This document shows, in pieces, positions 1-8,250 of a stretch of 64,000 nt of DNA. Position 1 is the stretch's first letter. The number at the start of each line of letters is the position of its first letter. Source of the stretch: Bacteroidota bacterium (GTDB taxonomy: Bacteria > Bacteroidota > Bacteroidia > Chitinophagales > Chitinophagaceae). A model generated the notes under the pieces. The model saw nothing but the letters and a program-made list of their open reading frames with translations, searched no databases and was not told the DNA's origin. A program made the position numbers and the translations under genes. The DNA lies in contig JAFDYF010000100.1 in the NCBI GenBank assembly GCA_018267575.1, positions 1 to 64,000 of the forward strand, written 5' to 3'.

Positions 1-261
1 ATAATTGATAATGGTAATATCATGCAGGTTCGCAAAGGTCGCGCCACCAGAATAGTTGCCGGCTCTGATAGCAAGTGTGTCCCCTTTGTTAAGGGACCCC
101 ATCAAAGTGCGGGAAATAGAGCCACTACCCTTCCCAATTAGCACCATTTTAGCATTTGCTGCAAAACATACCGATAGAGATAAAAAAATAATGATGGCGA
201 ACCTTGCTAAATGGCTATAAACAAGACCCAGCCTTAAACATGGGGAAAATTGTTTAAACAT
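1..261 (-). CDS. Secreted beta-helix-like protein, N-terminal part only
   Basis: An open frame of 87 codons starts at ATG 261-259 on the minus strand and runs off the left edge. After a short charged N-terminus there is a hydrophobic stretch (FAIIIFLSLSVCFAANA, about residues 22-38) that looks like a signal peptide. The mature part then has DTLAIRAGNYSG and a run ending in DITIINY, typical of the first rungs of right-handed parallel beta-helix (pectate-lyase-like) proteins in Bacteroidota. The substrate cannot be told from 87 residues, and the family call is an inference from a short region. Confidence 0.6.
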   Translation of the reverse strand, partial: MFKQFSPCLRLGLVYSHLARFAIIIFLSLSVCFAANAKMVLIGKGSGSISRTLMGSLNKGDTLAIRAGNYSGGATFANLHDITIINY

Positions 262-629
262 TATTATATTTTGATTGTTGCAACTAAAAGTGATGAAAAA
301 TATGGTGCAATTCACCTTGTTAGAGCCAATCTTTTAAGAAAAAGATATAGATACGAGGTAAATTTCGATAAAAAATTTCGGGTAGTAAAAGATATTTTAG
401 GAACGATGCACGAAAAATTAATAATACACGCAGTACTATTTTGCAAAGTTTTCTAATATTAGATTGTTCAACTTGGCTAGGAAATTGGAATGTTTTGTAT
501 TCGATTTTTTCCTATTAGGTCTGATTAAATTGAGTAAATGTAGCTACACAAACCCGATAAAAATTTGAGGCAAAACAAAATTTGTGATTGGTAAGGTAGC
601 CCACCATTTTTTTGTTTTGTATTTTAGCC
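262..629. other. Intergenic stretch, no gene recognised
   Basis: About 370 bp of AT-rich sequence between the secreted-protein start and the tRNA-Arg promoter. A short open frame on the plus strand overlaps the N-terminus of the secreted gene and has no convincing protein features. I see no RNA gene or repeat here. Confidence 0.5.
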
Positions 630-637
630 TATATTTG
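630..637 (+). promoter_or_regulatory. Candidate -7 promoter element of tRNA-Arg
   Basis: TATATTTG matches the Bacteroidota -7 consensus TAnnTTTG. T-rich sequence with TTTG at 611-614 lies upstream but its spacing (15 bp) is short, so the -33 element is uncertain. The tRNA begins 49 bp downstream of the element. Confidence 0.45.
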
Positions 638-686
638 TGCCCCCAAAGAAGGATAGAGAATTTTTTCACACTAAGCAATTGTATTA

Positions 687-760
687 GGCTCTGTAGCTCA
701 ACTGAATAGAGCACTTGACTACGGATCAAGAGGTTTTAGGTTTGAATCCTAACAGAGTCA
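687..760 (+). tRNA. tRNA-Arg (anticodon ACG)
   Basis: A 74-nt cloverleaf. The acceptor stem GGCTCTG pairs with CAGAGTC (one G-U). The D arm has the usual TAGCTCA start. The anticodon stem CTTGA/TCAAG encloses loop CTACGGA, giving anticodon ACG, which is read as ICG for arginine CGN codons after deamination. The T arm contains TTTGAATC. The discriminator is A760. CCA is not encoded, as is common in this phylum. Confidence 0.93.
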
Positions 761-767
761 CAACAGG

Positions 768-815
768 CTGAGAAACATATAGGGGCTGCGAGTGCGGCCC
801 CTATATGTTTCTCAG
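768..815. terminator. Perfect 19-bp hairpin between tRNA-Arg and pfkB
   Basis: Arms at 768-786 and 797-815 are perfect reverse complements of 19 bp around a 10-nt loop. The hairpin sits 7 bp after the tRNA and 15 bp beyond the pfkB stop codon, between two convergent genes, so it may act as a bidirectional terminator or 3' processing boundary. There is no T-run on either side, so it is not a textbook intrinsic terminator. Confidence 0.55.
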
Positions 816-830
816 AAGCTTTAAGTTGGG

Positions 831-1763
831 TCATCTTCTATCGATCTGCTCAAATATCCTGTCTGTATCCTCCAATTTGCATAATTCTGTACCTTGGTTC
901 ATAGTGGCGGCGGTTCCGGCAGCAACGCCATATCTAACCGCTTTAGAAAGCGTTTTGCCAATGGATAAATAATAAACAATACCGGCCACAAGGCTATCGC
1001 CCGCGCCAACCGTGCTTTGGCTTTCAACTAGGGGTGGACTTATCCATTCAGAAAAGTCCTCGGTAATCAGCAAAGCCCCGTTTGCTCCCATGGAAACAAC
1101 TATGTTTTCACATTTTCCTTTCGAAAGGATTCCCTTTGCTATTTCTTCAACTTCCGTGGGTGTAATCGTCTTTTTCCCGACGATAACCCCCAGTTCGTTT
1201 ATATTCGGTTTGATTAAAAAAAGATTTTCCTCCATAGCGTGCTTCAAGGGTTCACCCGAAGTGTCAACAATAAATTTTGCTTTTTTCCCCTTTACTATTT
1301 TTGCTATCCGGGCATAGATATCCGTGGGCACTCCTTCCGGTAAGCTACCGCTGGCAACCACATATTGAACGTTATCGATTTCCTCTAATGATTTCAAGCA
1401 TGTTTTCCATTCGTCTTCACTTAGCGGGGCACCTGGCATCACAAATCGATATTGGTTTTTGGTAGCAATATCCACTACCATAATGTCTTCCCTTGTTTCT
1501 TTCAAAGCTTTGATAGCAATATGGCTGATGGTCTCCCGGAGCATTAAATGTTCCAAAAGTTTGCCAGTATGCCCGCCTGAGGGAAAAATAGCCAGGGCTT
1601 CACCGCCCAGTTTTTTTATGGCTCTGGCTACATTGATGCCTCCTCCGCCAGGCTCTGATTTTAAAGATTCACACCTGATTTTTCTATCTGGAAGTATAAA
1701 TGGGGCTATAATGCTTTTGTCCACACAGGGGCTGAATGTGATTGTGACGATAGGGTGCATCAT
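831..1763 (-). CDS. pfkB: 6-phosphofructokinase, PfkB (ribokinase) family
   Basis: A 310-residue cytosolic sugar kinase that should phosphorylate fructose 6-phosphate with ATP to fructose 1,6-bisphosphate. The sequence follows E. coli PfkB closely along its length: EPGGGGINVARAI near residue 37, QYRFVMPGAPL near 104, SGSLPEGV near 138, VDTSGEPL near 167, and the anion-hole/catalytic-base motif QSTVGAGDS near 248 (GAGD aspartate is the base). Length equals the family norm. Two adjacent Met codons are possible starts; the first is used. Tagatose-6-phosphate or fructose-1-phosphate kinase activity is a less likely alternative. It stands alone, not in a sugar operon. Confidence 0.9.
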   Translation of the reverse strand: MMHPIVTITFSPCVDKSIIAPFILPDRKIRCESLKSEPGGGGINVARAIKKLGGEALAIFPSGGHTGKLLEHLMLRETISHIAIKALKETREDIMVVDIATKNQYRFVMPGAPLSEDEWKTCLKSLEEIDNVQYVVASGSLPEGVPTDIYARIAKIVKGKKAKFIVDTSGEPLKHAMEENLFLIKPNINELGVIVGKKTITPTEVEEIAKGILSKGKCENIVVSMGANGALLITEDFSEWISPPLVESQSTVGAGDSLVAGIVYYLSIGKTLSKAVRYGVAAGTAATMNQGTELCKLEDTDRIFEQIDRR

Positions 1764-1871
1764 TAGGTTGGCGTTTATATTTCCTGAACAAATCTACCTT
1801 GGTTAAGCCCGCTAGCTACTGATGTCAATCAATAGGTTTTGTAATTGGGGTCAGTATTAGCAGGGGATTCA

Positions 1872-1906
1872 ATCAAAAAAGGAAGCGAATTGCTTCCTTT
1901 TTTGAT
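1872..1906 (-). terminator. Terminator of amt (possibly bidirectional)
   Basis: Arms 1872-1886 and 1892-1906 form a 15-bp perfect stem around a 5-nt loop, with GGAAGC at the tip and an A6/T6 tract at the base, so it carries a T-run on both strands. It starts 22 bp past the amt stop codon. Confidence 0.85.
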
Positions 1907-1927
1907 CTCCTATATCACTAACTACAT

Positions 1928-3310
1928 TTATTCTGCAACAATTTCTTCTTCAATTCCTTTGGGTGTTGATACCAATAATGTGCCCTGCATGTATTTTTCT
2001 GCATGTTGGCTGGCATCAAGGCCTTCTTCTTCTTCTTGCTGGCTAACCCTTAATGGCATAAACGCATTGATGAGTTTGAGTATGCCATAGGAAACGGTAA
2101 AACTATAAGTAACCACAATGACCAATGCTTTTACTTGCGTAAGGAAGAATGAATAATTGCCATAAAGCAAACCATTATTGCCGGCGCTGTTCACGGCCTT
2201 GGTCGCGAAAATACCTGTCATCAGCATTCCCACCATTCCCCCAATACCATGGCAAGGGAACACATCCAAGGTATCATCTACCCTTGTTTTAGAACGCAAA
2301 TGCACAGCCGTGTTGGATATAATAGCAGCCAGCACACCAATGAAAATACTTTGGGGAATGGCTACAAACCCTGCCGCTGGGGTAATGGCTACCAACCCTA
2401 CCACGGCACCTATGGAAAAGCCCAGTACAGATGGCTTTTTGCCTTTCAGCACATCAAAAAACATCCAGGATAAACCTGCAGCAGCACCAGCCGTATTCGT
2501 AGTGGCAAAAGCAGAAACGGAAAGAGCGCCTGCGGTTCCGGCCGAGCCTGCGTTGAAACCAAACCAGCCAAACCACAATAAACCTGTGCCGATCAGCACA
2601 TAGGGGATATTGGCTGGGGGGATTTCCCTTTGCTCCTTATGCACTTTTCGTTGTTTCAACACGATGGCTCCTGCAAGGGCCGCGCAGCCTGCTGAAATAT
2701 GCACAACAGTGCCCCCTGCAAAATCCAAAGCCCCCATTTGGGCAAGAAAGCCTTGTGGGTGCCAGCTCCAGTGTGCCAAAGGACAGTATACAAACAAGCT
2801 AAATAAAACGACAAATAATAAAAAGGATGTGAAACGGATCCGCTCAGCCACTGCGCCAACCACTAGGCCCGGTGTAATGATGGCGAACATAAGCTGGAAA
2901 AAAGCAAATAATGTCAAAGGGATTGTGGGAGCGCCTACCCAAGGCTTGCCTGAATTCACCCCTTTAAAAAAAAGATGGGTAAGGGGGTTGCCTATAATAC
3001 CGTGAATGCTATCTCCAAAGCAAAGGCTATAGCCTACCACTACCCACAATACGCTCACCACGCCAGCAGCTATCAAGCTTTTGATCATGGTTGAAATGAC
3101 ATTTTTCCGGTGTACCATACCCCCATAAAAGAAAGCCAGCCCTGGCGTCATAATAAATACCAGCGCGGTAGCCACCAACATCCAGGCGGTATCGGCGCCA
3201 TTGTATTTGCCATCGTCGAAATTGGGAAGAGAGGGGATGAAGGCGGCAATACAAGCAACGGCCACCAACGCAATAAAGGGGGCTGCGGTCTTCAGAGTAA
3301 TCTGTTTCAT
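1928..3310 (-). CDS. amt: Ammonium transporter, Amt/AmtB family
   Basis: A 460-residue inner-membrane channel for ammonium/ammonia. After an N-terminal hydrophobic segment, the protein shows about eleven further membrane spans and the Amt signatures: FYGGMVHRKNV near residue 62, the Amt family motif DFAGGTVVHISAG near 195, WFGWFGFNAGS near 250, and a late CHGIGGMVG. The two pore histidines of the family appear to be present (LAHWSW and PCHGIGG). The cytoplasmic tail is acidic (QQEEEEGLD). No P-II (glnK) gene is adjacent, which is unusual because amt and glnK are often paired. The upstream region is very AT-rich. Confidence 0.95.
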   Translation of the reverse strand: MKQITLKTAAPFIALVAVACIAAFIPSLPNFDDGKYNGADTAWMLVATALVFIMTPGLAFFYGGMVHRKNVISTMIKSLIAAGVVSVLWVVVGYSLCFGDSIHGIIGNPLTHLFFKGVNSGKPWVGAPTIPLTLFAFFQLMFAIITPGLVVGAVAERIRFTSFLLFVVLFSLFVYCPLAHWSWHPQGFLAQMGALDFAGGTVVHISAGCAALAGAIVLKQRKVHKEQREIPPANIPYVLIGTGLLWFGWFGFNAGSAGTAGALSVSAFATTNTAGAAAGLSWMFFDVLKGKKPSVLGFSIGAVVGLVAITPAAGFVAIPQSIFIGVLAAIISNTAVHLRSKTRVDDTLDVFPCHGIGGMVGMLMTGIFATKAVNSAGNNGLLYGNYSFFLTQVKALVIVVTYSFTVSYGILKLINAFMPLRVSQQEEEEGLDASQHAEKYMQGTLLVSTPKGIEEEIVAE

Positions 3311-3520
3311 GAATGACTTTGAAATTAAATTAATAAAAATTAATATTCATTGAAGGATTGTCAAAATTATTGCTTTTTGTATGAAATTTAATCACATATT
3401 TACATATAAATATTTATAATATAAATTTGAAAATTTAAAATAATTGATTATCAATATATTTTAAATTTTATTATTAATATTTGGTTCGGAAATGTGAATA
3501 ATTAAATCTCAATTGGCAAT
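3311..3520. other. AT-rich leader region upstream of amt
   Basis: About 210 bp of extremely AT-rich sequence between the amt start and the terminator of the HMA gene. It should hold the amt promoter on the minus strand, but I could not fix a clear TAnnTTTG element or a sigma-54 site. Confidence 0.4.
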
Positions 3521-3547
3521 AAAAAACCCGCTTTTTTTAAAGCGGGT
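3521..3547 (-). terminator. Intrinsic terminator of the HMA-domain gene
   Basis: ACCCGCTTT (3526-3534) and AAAGCGGGT (3539-3547) form a 9-bp stem with a TTTT loop. An A6 run at 3521-3526 becomes the U-tract on the minus strand, 22 bp after the stop codon. Confidence 0.85.
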
Positions 3548-3568
3548 CTTACTAAAATATATTAATAA

Positions 3569-3940
3569 CTAATTTTTCTTTTCTTGAGGGCCCGAATCGG
3601 GTTTCTTGCAGCAATTGGGCAATTTCTGGTATGCATCACTGTCAGCTTTCACATCGTCTGCATCATAGCCCGCATTCGCGATGGCTGTCTTTACATTCTC
3701 TATATTGGTCCGGTCTGATACATAGGTCACTTTGGTGATTTTTCTCTTATAATCTACATTCACTTTAACAATACCGTCCTCTCGGCTCAGATAATTTTCA
3801 ATCCTTTGTTTGCATTCTTGGCATTGTACCGTTGGGGTCTTGATAGTTGCGGTTTCCTGCCCACCTTTTTTTACTATCTGTGCAAAAGAAACCGATGAGA
3901 TGCCAATCAGTATCAACAACAGAAATTTTATTTTTTTCAT
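3569..3940 (-). CDS. Exported heavy-metal-associated (HMA) domain protein
   Basis: A 123-residue protein starting at MKKIKFLL, chosen over an ATG seven codons upstream because a signal peptide then begins at residue 1 and ends at SVSFAQ (about residue 21). The mature part is one HMA ferredoxin-fold domain with the metal-binding loop VQCQECKQRIE (CxxC) and the closing motif AIANAGYDADDV. Near the C-terminus there is a second cysteine pair (NCCKKPD). It probably binds copper, mercury or another soft metal in the periplasm. It follows pyrE with a gap of 23 bp, so cotranscription is likely, but no metal pump gene lies nearby and its partner is unknown. Confidence 0.8.
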   Translation of the reverse strand: MKKIKFLLLILIGISSVSFAQIVKKGGQETATIKTPTVQCQECKQRIENYLSREDGIVKVNVDYKRKITKVTYVSDRTNIENVKTAIANAGYDADDVKADSDAYQKLPNCCKKPDSGPQEKKN

Positions 3941-3963
3941 ATCGACGAGTTTTAGAGACAAAT

Positions 3964-4599
3964 TTACAAAACTCCTTTCCAGTTTGCTGGATCATTTTTC
4001 CAGTTTAACAAAACAGATTCCTGTGCTGCCGAAACGATTTTTTTGTCAATGGCCAAATTGATGAGGGTTTCGTAATTGGTCAACGATAAATAGGGAACCC
4101 CCGCTTGTTCAAGGGCATTTTTAGCTTGATCAAATCCATAATTGAAAATGGAAACCATGCCAATCACTTCGATAGAAGCTTTTCTCAGCACCTCCACTAC
4201 CTGAAGACTACTTTTTCCGGTAGATATCAGGTCTTCTATCACCAGGGTTTTTTGCCCGGTCTCATAAAACCCTTCTATCTGGTTGCCAAGCCCATGTTCC
4301 TTTGGTTTCGGGCGCACATATATATAAGGTAACTTCAACTGGTCGGCCGCCATGGCGCCCCATGCAATACCCGCAGTGGCAACACCGGCAAGCAAACCTG
4401 CTTCCGGGAATTTTTCAAAAATCACATTGCACATCTCCGATTTGATAAAATCCCGGATATAAGGGAAAGAGAGTGCTTTACGGTTATCGCAGTAAATAGG
4501 GCTTTTCCAACCCGAGGCCCAATTAAAAGGTTCATCAACGTTTAGGCGTATCGCCTTTATCTGCAACAACTTTTCTGCTATCGTTTTTTCGTTGGTCAT
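3964..4599 (-). CDS. pyrE: Orotate phosphoribosyltransferase
   Basis: A 211-residue cytosolic enzyme of de novo UMP synthesis that joins orotate and PRPP to give OMP. Recognised by the N-terminal SGWKSPIYCDNRK, the flexible-loop region YVRPKPKEHGLGNQIEG, and the PRPP-binding motif TLVIEDLISTGKSS near residue 118, all in family order, and by normal length. It sits apart from pyrB and pyrR further along the same strand, with a NUDIX, a thioesterase and coaD in between, so pyrimidine genes are scattered here rather than in one operon. Confidence 0.95.
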   Translation of the reverse strand: MTNEKTIAEKLLQIKAIRLNVDEPFNWASGWKSPIYCDNRKALSFPYIRDFIKSEMCNVIFEKFPEAGLLAGVATAGIAWGAMAADQLKLPYIYVRPKPKEHGLGNQIEGFYETGQKTLVIEDLISTGKSSLQVVEVLRKASIEVIGMVSIFNYGFDQAKNALEQAGVPYLSLTNYETLINLAIDKKIVSAAQESVLLNWKNDPANWKGVL

Positions 4600-4810
4600 G
4601 CCACGAAAGTAAATAAAGGGAGAATAAATAAAAAATTGGGGACTAGGTCGATGGCTGTTGGCCGATGGGCGATTGCTGACTTCAATTTTGAATACCGGGT
4701 CAATTTTGAGCTTTGGTTATTCGGAAATTGGAAATTCAATTTGAAAACTTTTGATAATTATCGTTAGTATAAAATCTTTACCTGAATTTTGTGTAATGAT
4801 AAAAAAGTCC

Positions 4811-4885
4811 TTTTCCCTAAGTCCTAAACCTTTTACCATATGCCCCTTACCCTATTCCTTACACCTTAAACCCCAAACCTTCCAC
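4811..4885. repeat. Low-complexity CCTTACACC/CCAAACC word block
   Basis: A pyrimidine-rich block built of short words such as CCTAAACC, CCTTACCC, CCTTACACCTTAAACC and CCAAACCTTCCACC, directly preceding the NUDIX start codon. The reverse complement of the same words occurs at 59262-59300 upstream of rnhA, and related words occur at 13013-13080. Confidence 0.6.
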
Positions 4886-4886
4886 C

Positions 4887-5519
4887 ATGCACATCAAAAT
4901 ATACTTCAACGATAAACCTTTATTTCTTTGTGATGAAATGAACGAAGAAATAAATAGCTATGCCCATCATGATGATGCCGTATTGATCGATGAGTTTTCT
5001 ACTCCAGCGGTCAATTCCATTATTCATGAAATGTGGCAACAAAAAATCCATGCGGGCATTTTTTTGCATCCAGAATTGGAGCAATTGAAAAAAGCGGTTT
5101 GGAAGAAATTTGATATCATCAAAGCTGGGGGTGGTTTGGTATTAAATGAAAAAAAGGAAATACTCTTTATTTTCCGCCGTGGTAAGTGGGATTTGCCCAA
5201 AGGAAAATTAGATCAGGGGGAAACCATTGAGCAATGCGCAATCAGGGAAGTGCAGGAAGAAACCGGTCTGAAAAATATTGCGTTAAAGAAAAAACTCTTA
5301 ACCACCTATCACACATACGAGGATAGTGGTAGGCATATTTTAAAAGAAACTTATTGGTATGAGATGGCTGTGAATAGTGATCAAACACTGGTTCCCCAAA
5401 CAATCGAAGATATTCATGAAGTAAAATGGGTCGGGGAGAATAAGCTTAGCGAAGTGTTGGGTAATACCTTCCCTTCAATAAAAGATGTTCTGGCAAAATA
5501 TGAATCTTTGAGAGATTAG
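4887..5519 (+). CDS. NUDIX hydrolase
   Basis: A 210-residue cytosolic pyrophosphohydrolase. The C-terminal two thirds hold a complete Nudix box starting at GKLDQGETIEQCAIREVQEE and followed by TGL (about residues 111-133), matching GX5EX7REUXEEXGU with all metal-binding glutamates. The Nudix domain begins at IIKAGGGLVLN near residue 74. The N-terminal 70 residues, IKIYFNDKPLFLC onward, have no known function to me. Substrate (nucleotide sugar, NDP or 8-oxo compound) cannot be inferred. It is the only plus-strand gene in this block and overlaps the convergent thioesterase by 4 bp at the stop codons. Confidence 0.88.
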   Translation: MHIKIYFNDKPLFLCDEMNEEINSYAHHDDAVLIDEFSTPAVNSIIHEMWQQKIHAGIFLHPELEQLKKAVWKKFDIIKAGGGLVLNEKKEILFIFRRGKWDLPKGKLDQGETIEQCAIREVQEETGLKNIALKKKLLTTYHTYEDSGRHILKETYWYEMAVNSDQTLVPQTIEDIHEVKWVGENKLSEVLGNTFPSIKDVLAKYESLRD

Positions 5520-5947
5520 CTTTTCCTTTTTAATATTGCAACAGTCAGCCTGCTGATGCAAACCAATTTTTCTTTTTCGTCCTGAATCTGTATTTCCCAA
5601 ACATGGGTAGTACTGCCCAAATGTAATGGCTTGGCTGTACCATATACAAACCCTTCCTTCACGCCACGGATATGATTGGCATTGATATCCAGCCCAACGC
5701 ATAAAAATTTTGAATGGTCAATCACATAAGCTGATCCAATGCTTCCCAATGTTTCGGCAAAAGCTACCGAAGCTCCCCCATGCAGCAACCCATAAGGTTG
5801 TTGGGTACGGTGGTCAACAGGCATTCGCCCTTTTAAATAATTCTCGCCAATTTCAATCAGTTCAATACCGATATGTTCTCCCATGGTACCCTTGATGATG
5901 GGCTGGATTTCTTCCACTGAAAGATTTGGGTTAAACCAAATGGGCAT
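5516..5947 (-). CDS. Hotdog-fold acyl-CoA thioesterase, YdiI/MenI-like
   Basis: A 143-residue cytosolic thioesterase. The core motif QPYGLLHGGASVAFAETLGS (residues about 49-68) contains the catalytic glutamate of the YdiI/PaaI group, and GLDINANHIRGVKEG and KPLHLGSTTHVWEIQI follow E. coli YdiI closely. YdiI hydrolyses 1,4-dihydroxy-2-naphthoyl-CoA in menaquinone synthesis; that role is plausible in Bacteroidota, but no men genes are in the window, so a broader housekeeping thioesterase role is also possible. It lies 6 bp downstream of coaD on the same strand and its stop overlaps the NUDIX stop. Confidence 0.85.
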   Translation of the reverse strand: MPIWFNPNLSVEEIQPIIKGTMGEHIGIELIEIGENYLKGRMPVDHRTQQPYGLLHGGASVAFAETLGSIGSAYVIDHSKFLCVGLDINANHIRGVKEGFVYGTAKPLHLGSTTHVWEIQIQDEKEKLVCISRLTVAILKRKS

Positions 5948-5953
5948 GGGTTA

Positions 5954-6424
5954 TTAAGTTTTTTTTAATGATTTGGCAACTACTTCCGGAAGGAATTGCG
6001 CCACATCGCCACCATTGCGCAGTACATCCCTCACCAAGGTGGAGGCCACCGAAGTATATTGTGGCAGACAGGTAAGGAAAATCGTTTCGATATTATGGTT
6101 CAGGCTTCTATTCATATCGGCAATTGCTTTCTCGTACTCAAAATCGTTTACATAGCGAATGCCACGGAGGATAAACTGTGCATCAATTTGTTTGCAACAA
6201 TCGATGGTAAGACCATCATATATCATTGCATCAACTTTTTCATTCCCCTTGTATATTTCTTTGATCCAGTTCAATCGCTGTTCTTCAGAGAACATGGCAG
6301 CTTTATTGGAATTTCGACCGATGCCAATAACCAATTTATCAAATAGGCCCAGCGACCGTTGTATAATATCCAAATGACCAATAGTGATGGGGTCAAATGT
6401 TCCAGGGAATAAACAAATACGCAT
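5954..6424 (-). CDS. coaD: Pantetheine-phosphate adenylyltransferase
   Basis: A 156-residue enzyme catalysing the fourth step of coenzyme A synthesis: 4'-phosphopantetheine plus ATP to dephospho-CoA. Diagnostic features are the N-terminal nucleotidyltransferase motif FPGTFDPITIGH, the KLVIGIG strand, LRGIRYVNDFEYE near residue 88, and the late SVASTLVRDV corresponding to the ISSTxVR nucleotide-binding motif. Length is standard. The thioesterase gene follows after 6 bp, so the two, both CoA-related, are probably one transcript. Confidence 0.95.
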   Translation of the reverse strand: MRICLFPGTFDPITIGHLDIIQRSLGLFDKLVIGIGRNSNKAAMFSEEQRLNWIKEIYKGNEKVDAMIYDGLTIDCCKQIDAQFILRGIRYVNDFEYEKAIADMNRSLNHNIETIFLTCLPQYTSVASTLVRDVLRNGGDVAQFLPEVVAKSLKKT

Positions 6425-6571
6425 ATCGTCCGAGCTGGGGTTTTATTGATGAATAGGATTTGTAGGATTTCCCACGAGGTTAGAAAACAGTATAAAAAAT
6501 TATAATTAATGTATCAAATATAAAGGAGAATCTCTTAAATCCAAATAATGGGGCTAGTTCCAACTTTGGAA

Positions 6572-7507
6572 TCAATTGGCTTCTGCCTTTCCCCCGGCCA
6601 ACAAATAAAGTACCGCCATTCTTATGGCTACCCCATTTTCTACCTGTTGCAAAATGATGGATTGTTTACTGTCGGCTGCATCGCTGCTGAGTTCCACGCC
6701 ACGGTTGATGGGGCCGGGGTGCATAATGATGATTTCCTTATTGAGATCGTCAAGGATTTTTTTGTTGATGCCATAGGCCAGGCTATATTCACGGAGGGAA
6801 GAGAACAATACTTGGTTCTGTCTTTCCAATTGAATGCGCAGTACATTGGCCACATCGCACCATTCCAGTGCTTTTTTCAGGTTGTATTCAACTTGCACGC
6901 CCAAAGCTTCTTTTATATACACAGGGATGAGGGTAGGAGGGCCAGCAACCATGATTTCGGCACCCATTTTTTTGAGCAGGTAAATATTACTGAGCGCAAC
7001 TCTTGAGTGCATGATATCGCCAATGATGGCAATCTTTTTACCTTCCAGAGAACCCAGTTTTTCCCTGATGGAAAAAGCATCCAACAATGCCTGGGTCGGG
7101 TGCTCATTAATGCCATCGCCTGCATTTACGATGGCAGCAGGAATATGCTGGGAAAGAAAATGGGGTGCTCCACTAGCACTATGCCGCATCACCACCATAT
7201 CCACTTTCATGGAGAGGATATTGTTAACCGTGTCTAGCAAAGATTCCCCTTTTGTAACTGAAGATGCGGACGCCGTAAAATTGATGGTGTCGGCCGATAA
7301 TCTTTTTTCCGCAAGCTCAAAAGAAATCCTTGTCCGGGTGGAGTTCTCAAAAAAAAGATTGACAATAGTTACATCCCTTAATGTCGGGACTTTCTTGATG
7401 GGTCTTTGTAAAACTTCCTTGAATTGGGTGGCGGTATCTAAAATAAGTTGGATGTCTGATGGCAGAAGACCTTTAATGCCAAGAAGATGTTTTGTACTTA
7501 GTTGCAT
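6572..7507 (-). CDS. pyrB: Aspartate carbamoyltransferase catalytic subunit
   Basis: A 311-residue enzyme of pyrimidine synthesis that joins carbamoyl phosphate and aspartate. The carbamoyl-phosphate site FFENSTRTRISFE (STRTR) is near residue 52, the MRHSASGAP loop near 105, the GDGINEHPTQALLD motif near 132 and HPGPINRGVEL near 265. No pyrI regulatory-subunit gene is adjacent, which fits PyrR-type rather than PyrI-type control. It is 133 bp downstream of pyrR on the same strand. I saw no clear PyrR-binding attenuator in that gap. Confidence 0.95.
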   Translation of the reverse strand: MQLSTKHLLGIKGLLPSDIQLILDTATQFKEVLQRPIKKVPTLRDVTIVNLFFENSTRTRISFELAEKRLSADTINFTASASSVTKGESLLDTVNNILSMKVDMVVMRHSASGAPHFLSQHIPAAIVNAGDGINEHPTQALLDAFSIREKLGSLEGKKIAIIGDIMHSRVALSNIYLLKKMGAEIMVAGPPTLIPVYIKEALGVQVEYNLKKALEWCDVANVLRIQLERQNQVLFSSLREYSLAYGINKKILDDLNKEIIIMHPGPINRGVELSSDAADSKQSIILQQVENGVAIRMAVLYLLAGGKAEAN

Positions 7508-7640
7508 TAAAAAGCGAAATTAGGGGAATTGAATTAAAGCAACAAGACTAAGGACTTAGTGATTTAAGAATGGGGATTTATTGTTGATAGATACCCGAAA
7601 TTTTCCCATGTTGCACTAGCAATAATTTTCCTACTGGTAC

Positions 7641-8165
7641 TTATTCTACCAATTGAACTTCCTCTATCTGGTCTTTCCCTTTCCAAAATACAATCACTTT
7701 TTGTGAGATGATCGAGTCGATTGCTTTGCCCACATAGTCTGGCTGGATAGGCAATTGACGGCTGAACCTGCGATCGATCAACACGCAGAGCTCAACTTTT
7801 GCGGGTCTGCCAAAATCGAGCAAGGCATCCAACGCAGCACGGATGGTCCTGCCGGTATATAGTACGTCGTCTATCAACACCACATTTTTATTTTCTATAG
7901 AGAAAGGAATATCGGTATGGTTAAGCGTGTGCAATCCCTGCCGCACATCATCGCGATAAAAGGTGATGTCCAGCTTGCCATATTTTATTTTTATAGTGGG
8001 CGTCTGTTCGCTCAATTCTTTCACGATTCGATCGGAGAAATGGATCCCCCTGGGTTGGATGCCGATCAGCACAGTATCTTTCAGACTCAGGTGATTTTCC
8101 AATAATTGGTTACTGAGCCTTTTTATGGTAATCGCTAATTGTGCTTTGCTGAGAATGGTTTTCAA
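7641..8165 (-). CDS. pyrR: PyrR: pyr regulator / uracil phosphoribosyltransferase
   Basis: A 174-residue PRTase-fold protein. It shows GIQPRGIHFSDRI near residue 35, KLDITFYRDD near 63, and the PRPP loop VVLIDDVLYTGRTIRAAL near 95, which together are typical of PyrR. In Firmicutes PyrR binds pyr mRNA and makes UMP from uracil; in Bacteroidota the regulatory part is less documented. Its position directly before pyrB supports a pyrimidine role. It is separated from the upstream pruA gene by a terminator, so it should have its own promoter in 8166-8192. Confidence 0.9.
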   Translation of the reverse strand: MKTILSKAQLAITIKRLSNQLLENHLSLKDTVLIGIQPRGIHFSDRIVKELSEQTPTIKIKYGKLDITFYRDDVRQGLHTLNHTDIPFSIENKNVVLIDDVLYTGRTIRAALDALLDFGRPAKVELCVLIDRRFSRQLPIQPDYVGKAIDSIISQKVIVFWKGKDQIEEVQLVE

Positions 8166-8192
8166 GAAAAAATATTTTTATAAAAATAAGAA

Positions 8193-8228
8193 AATGCCAG
8201 AACTGAAATCCTATTCATTTCTGGCATT
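8193..8228 (-). terminator. Terminator between pruA and pyrR
   Basis: AATGCCAGAA (8193-8202) and TTCTGGCATT (8219-8228) form a 10-bp stem with a 16-nt loop, 22 bp past the pruA stop. On the minus strand it is followed by T-rich sequence. Confidence 0.75.
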
Positions 8229-8250
8229 GAATAAAGTGTTCCAATTTTGT

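Noticed and set aside
250..456. 68-codon plus-strand open frame near the left edge
   Set aside because: It overlaps the signal-peptide region of the minus-strand secreted gene, starts without promoter or RBS, and has no recognisable protein pattern.
544..729. 61-codon minus-strand frame across the tRNA-Arg promoter
   Set aside because: It overlaps the tRNA gene and its promoter; composition is that of non-coding DNA.
8166..8250. Riboswitch between pruA and pyrR
   Set aside because: The only structure found is the pruA terminator hairpin; no known riboswitch core is visible.
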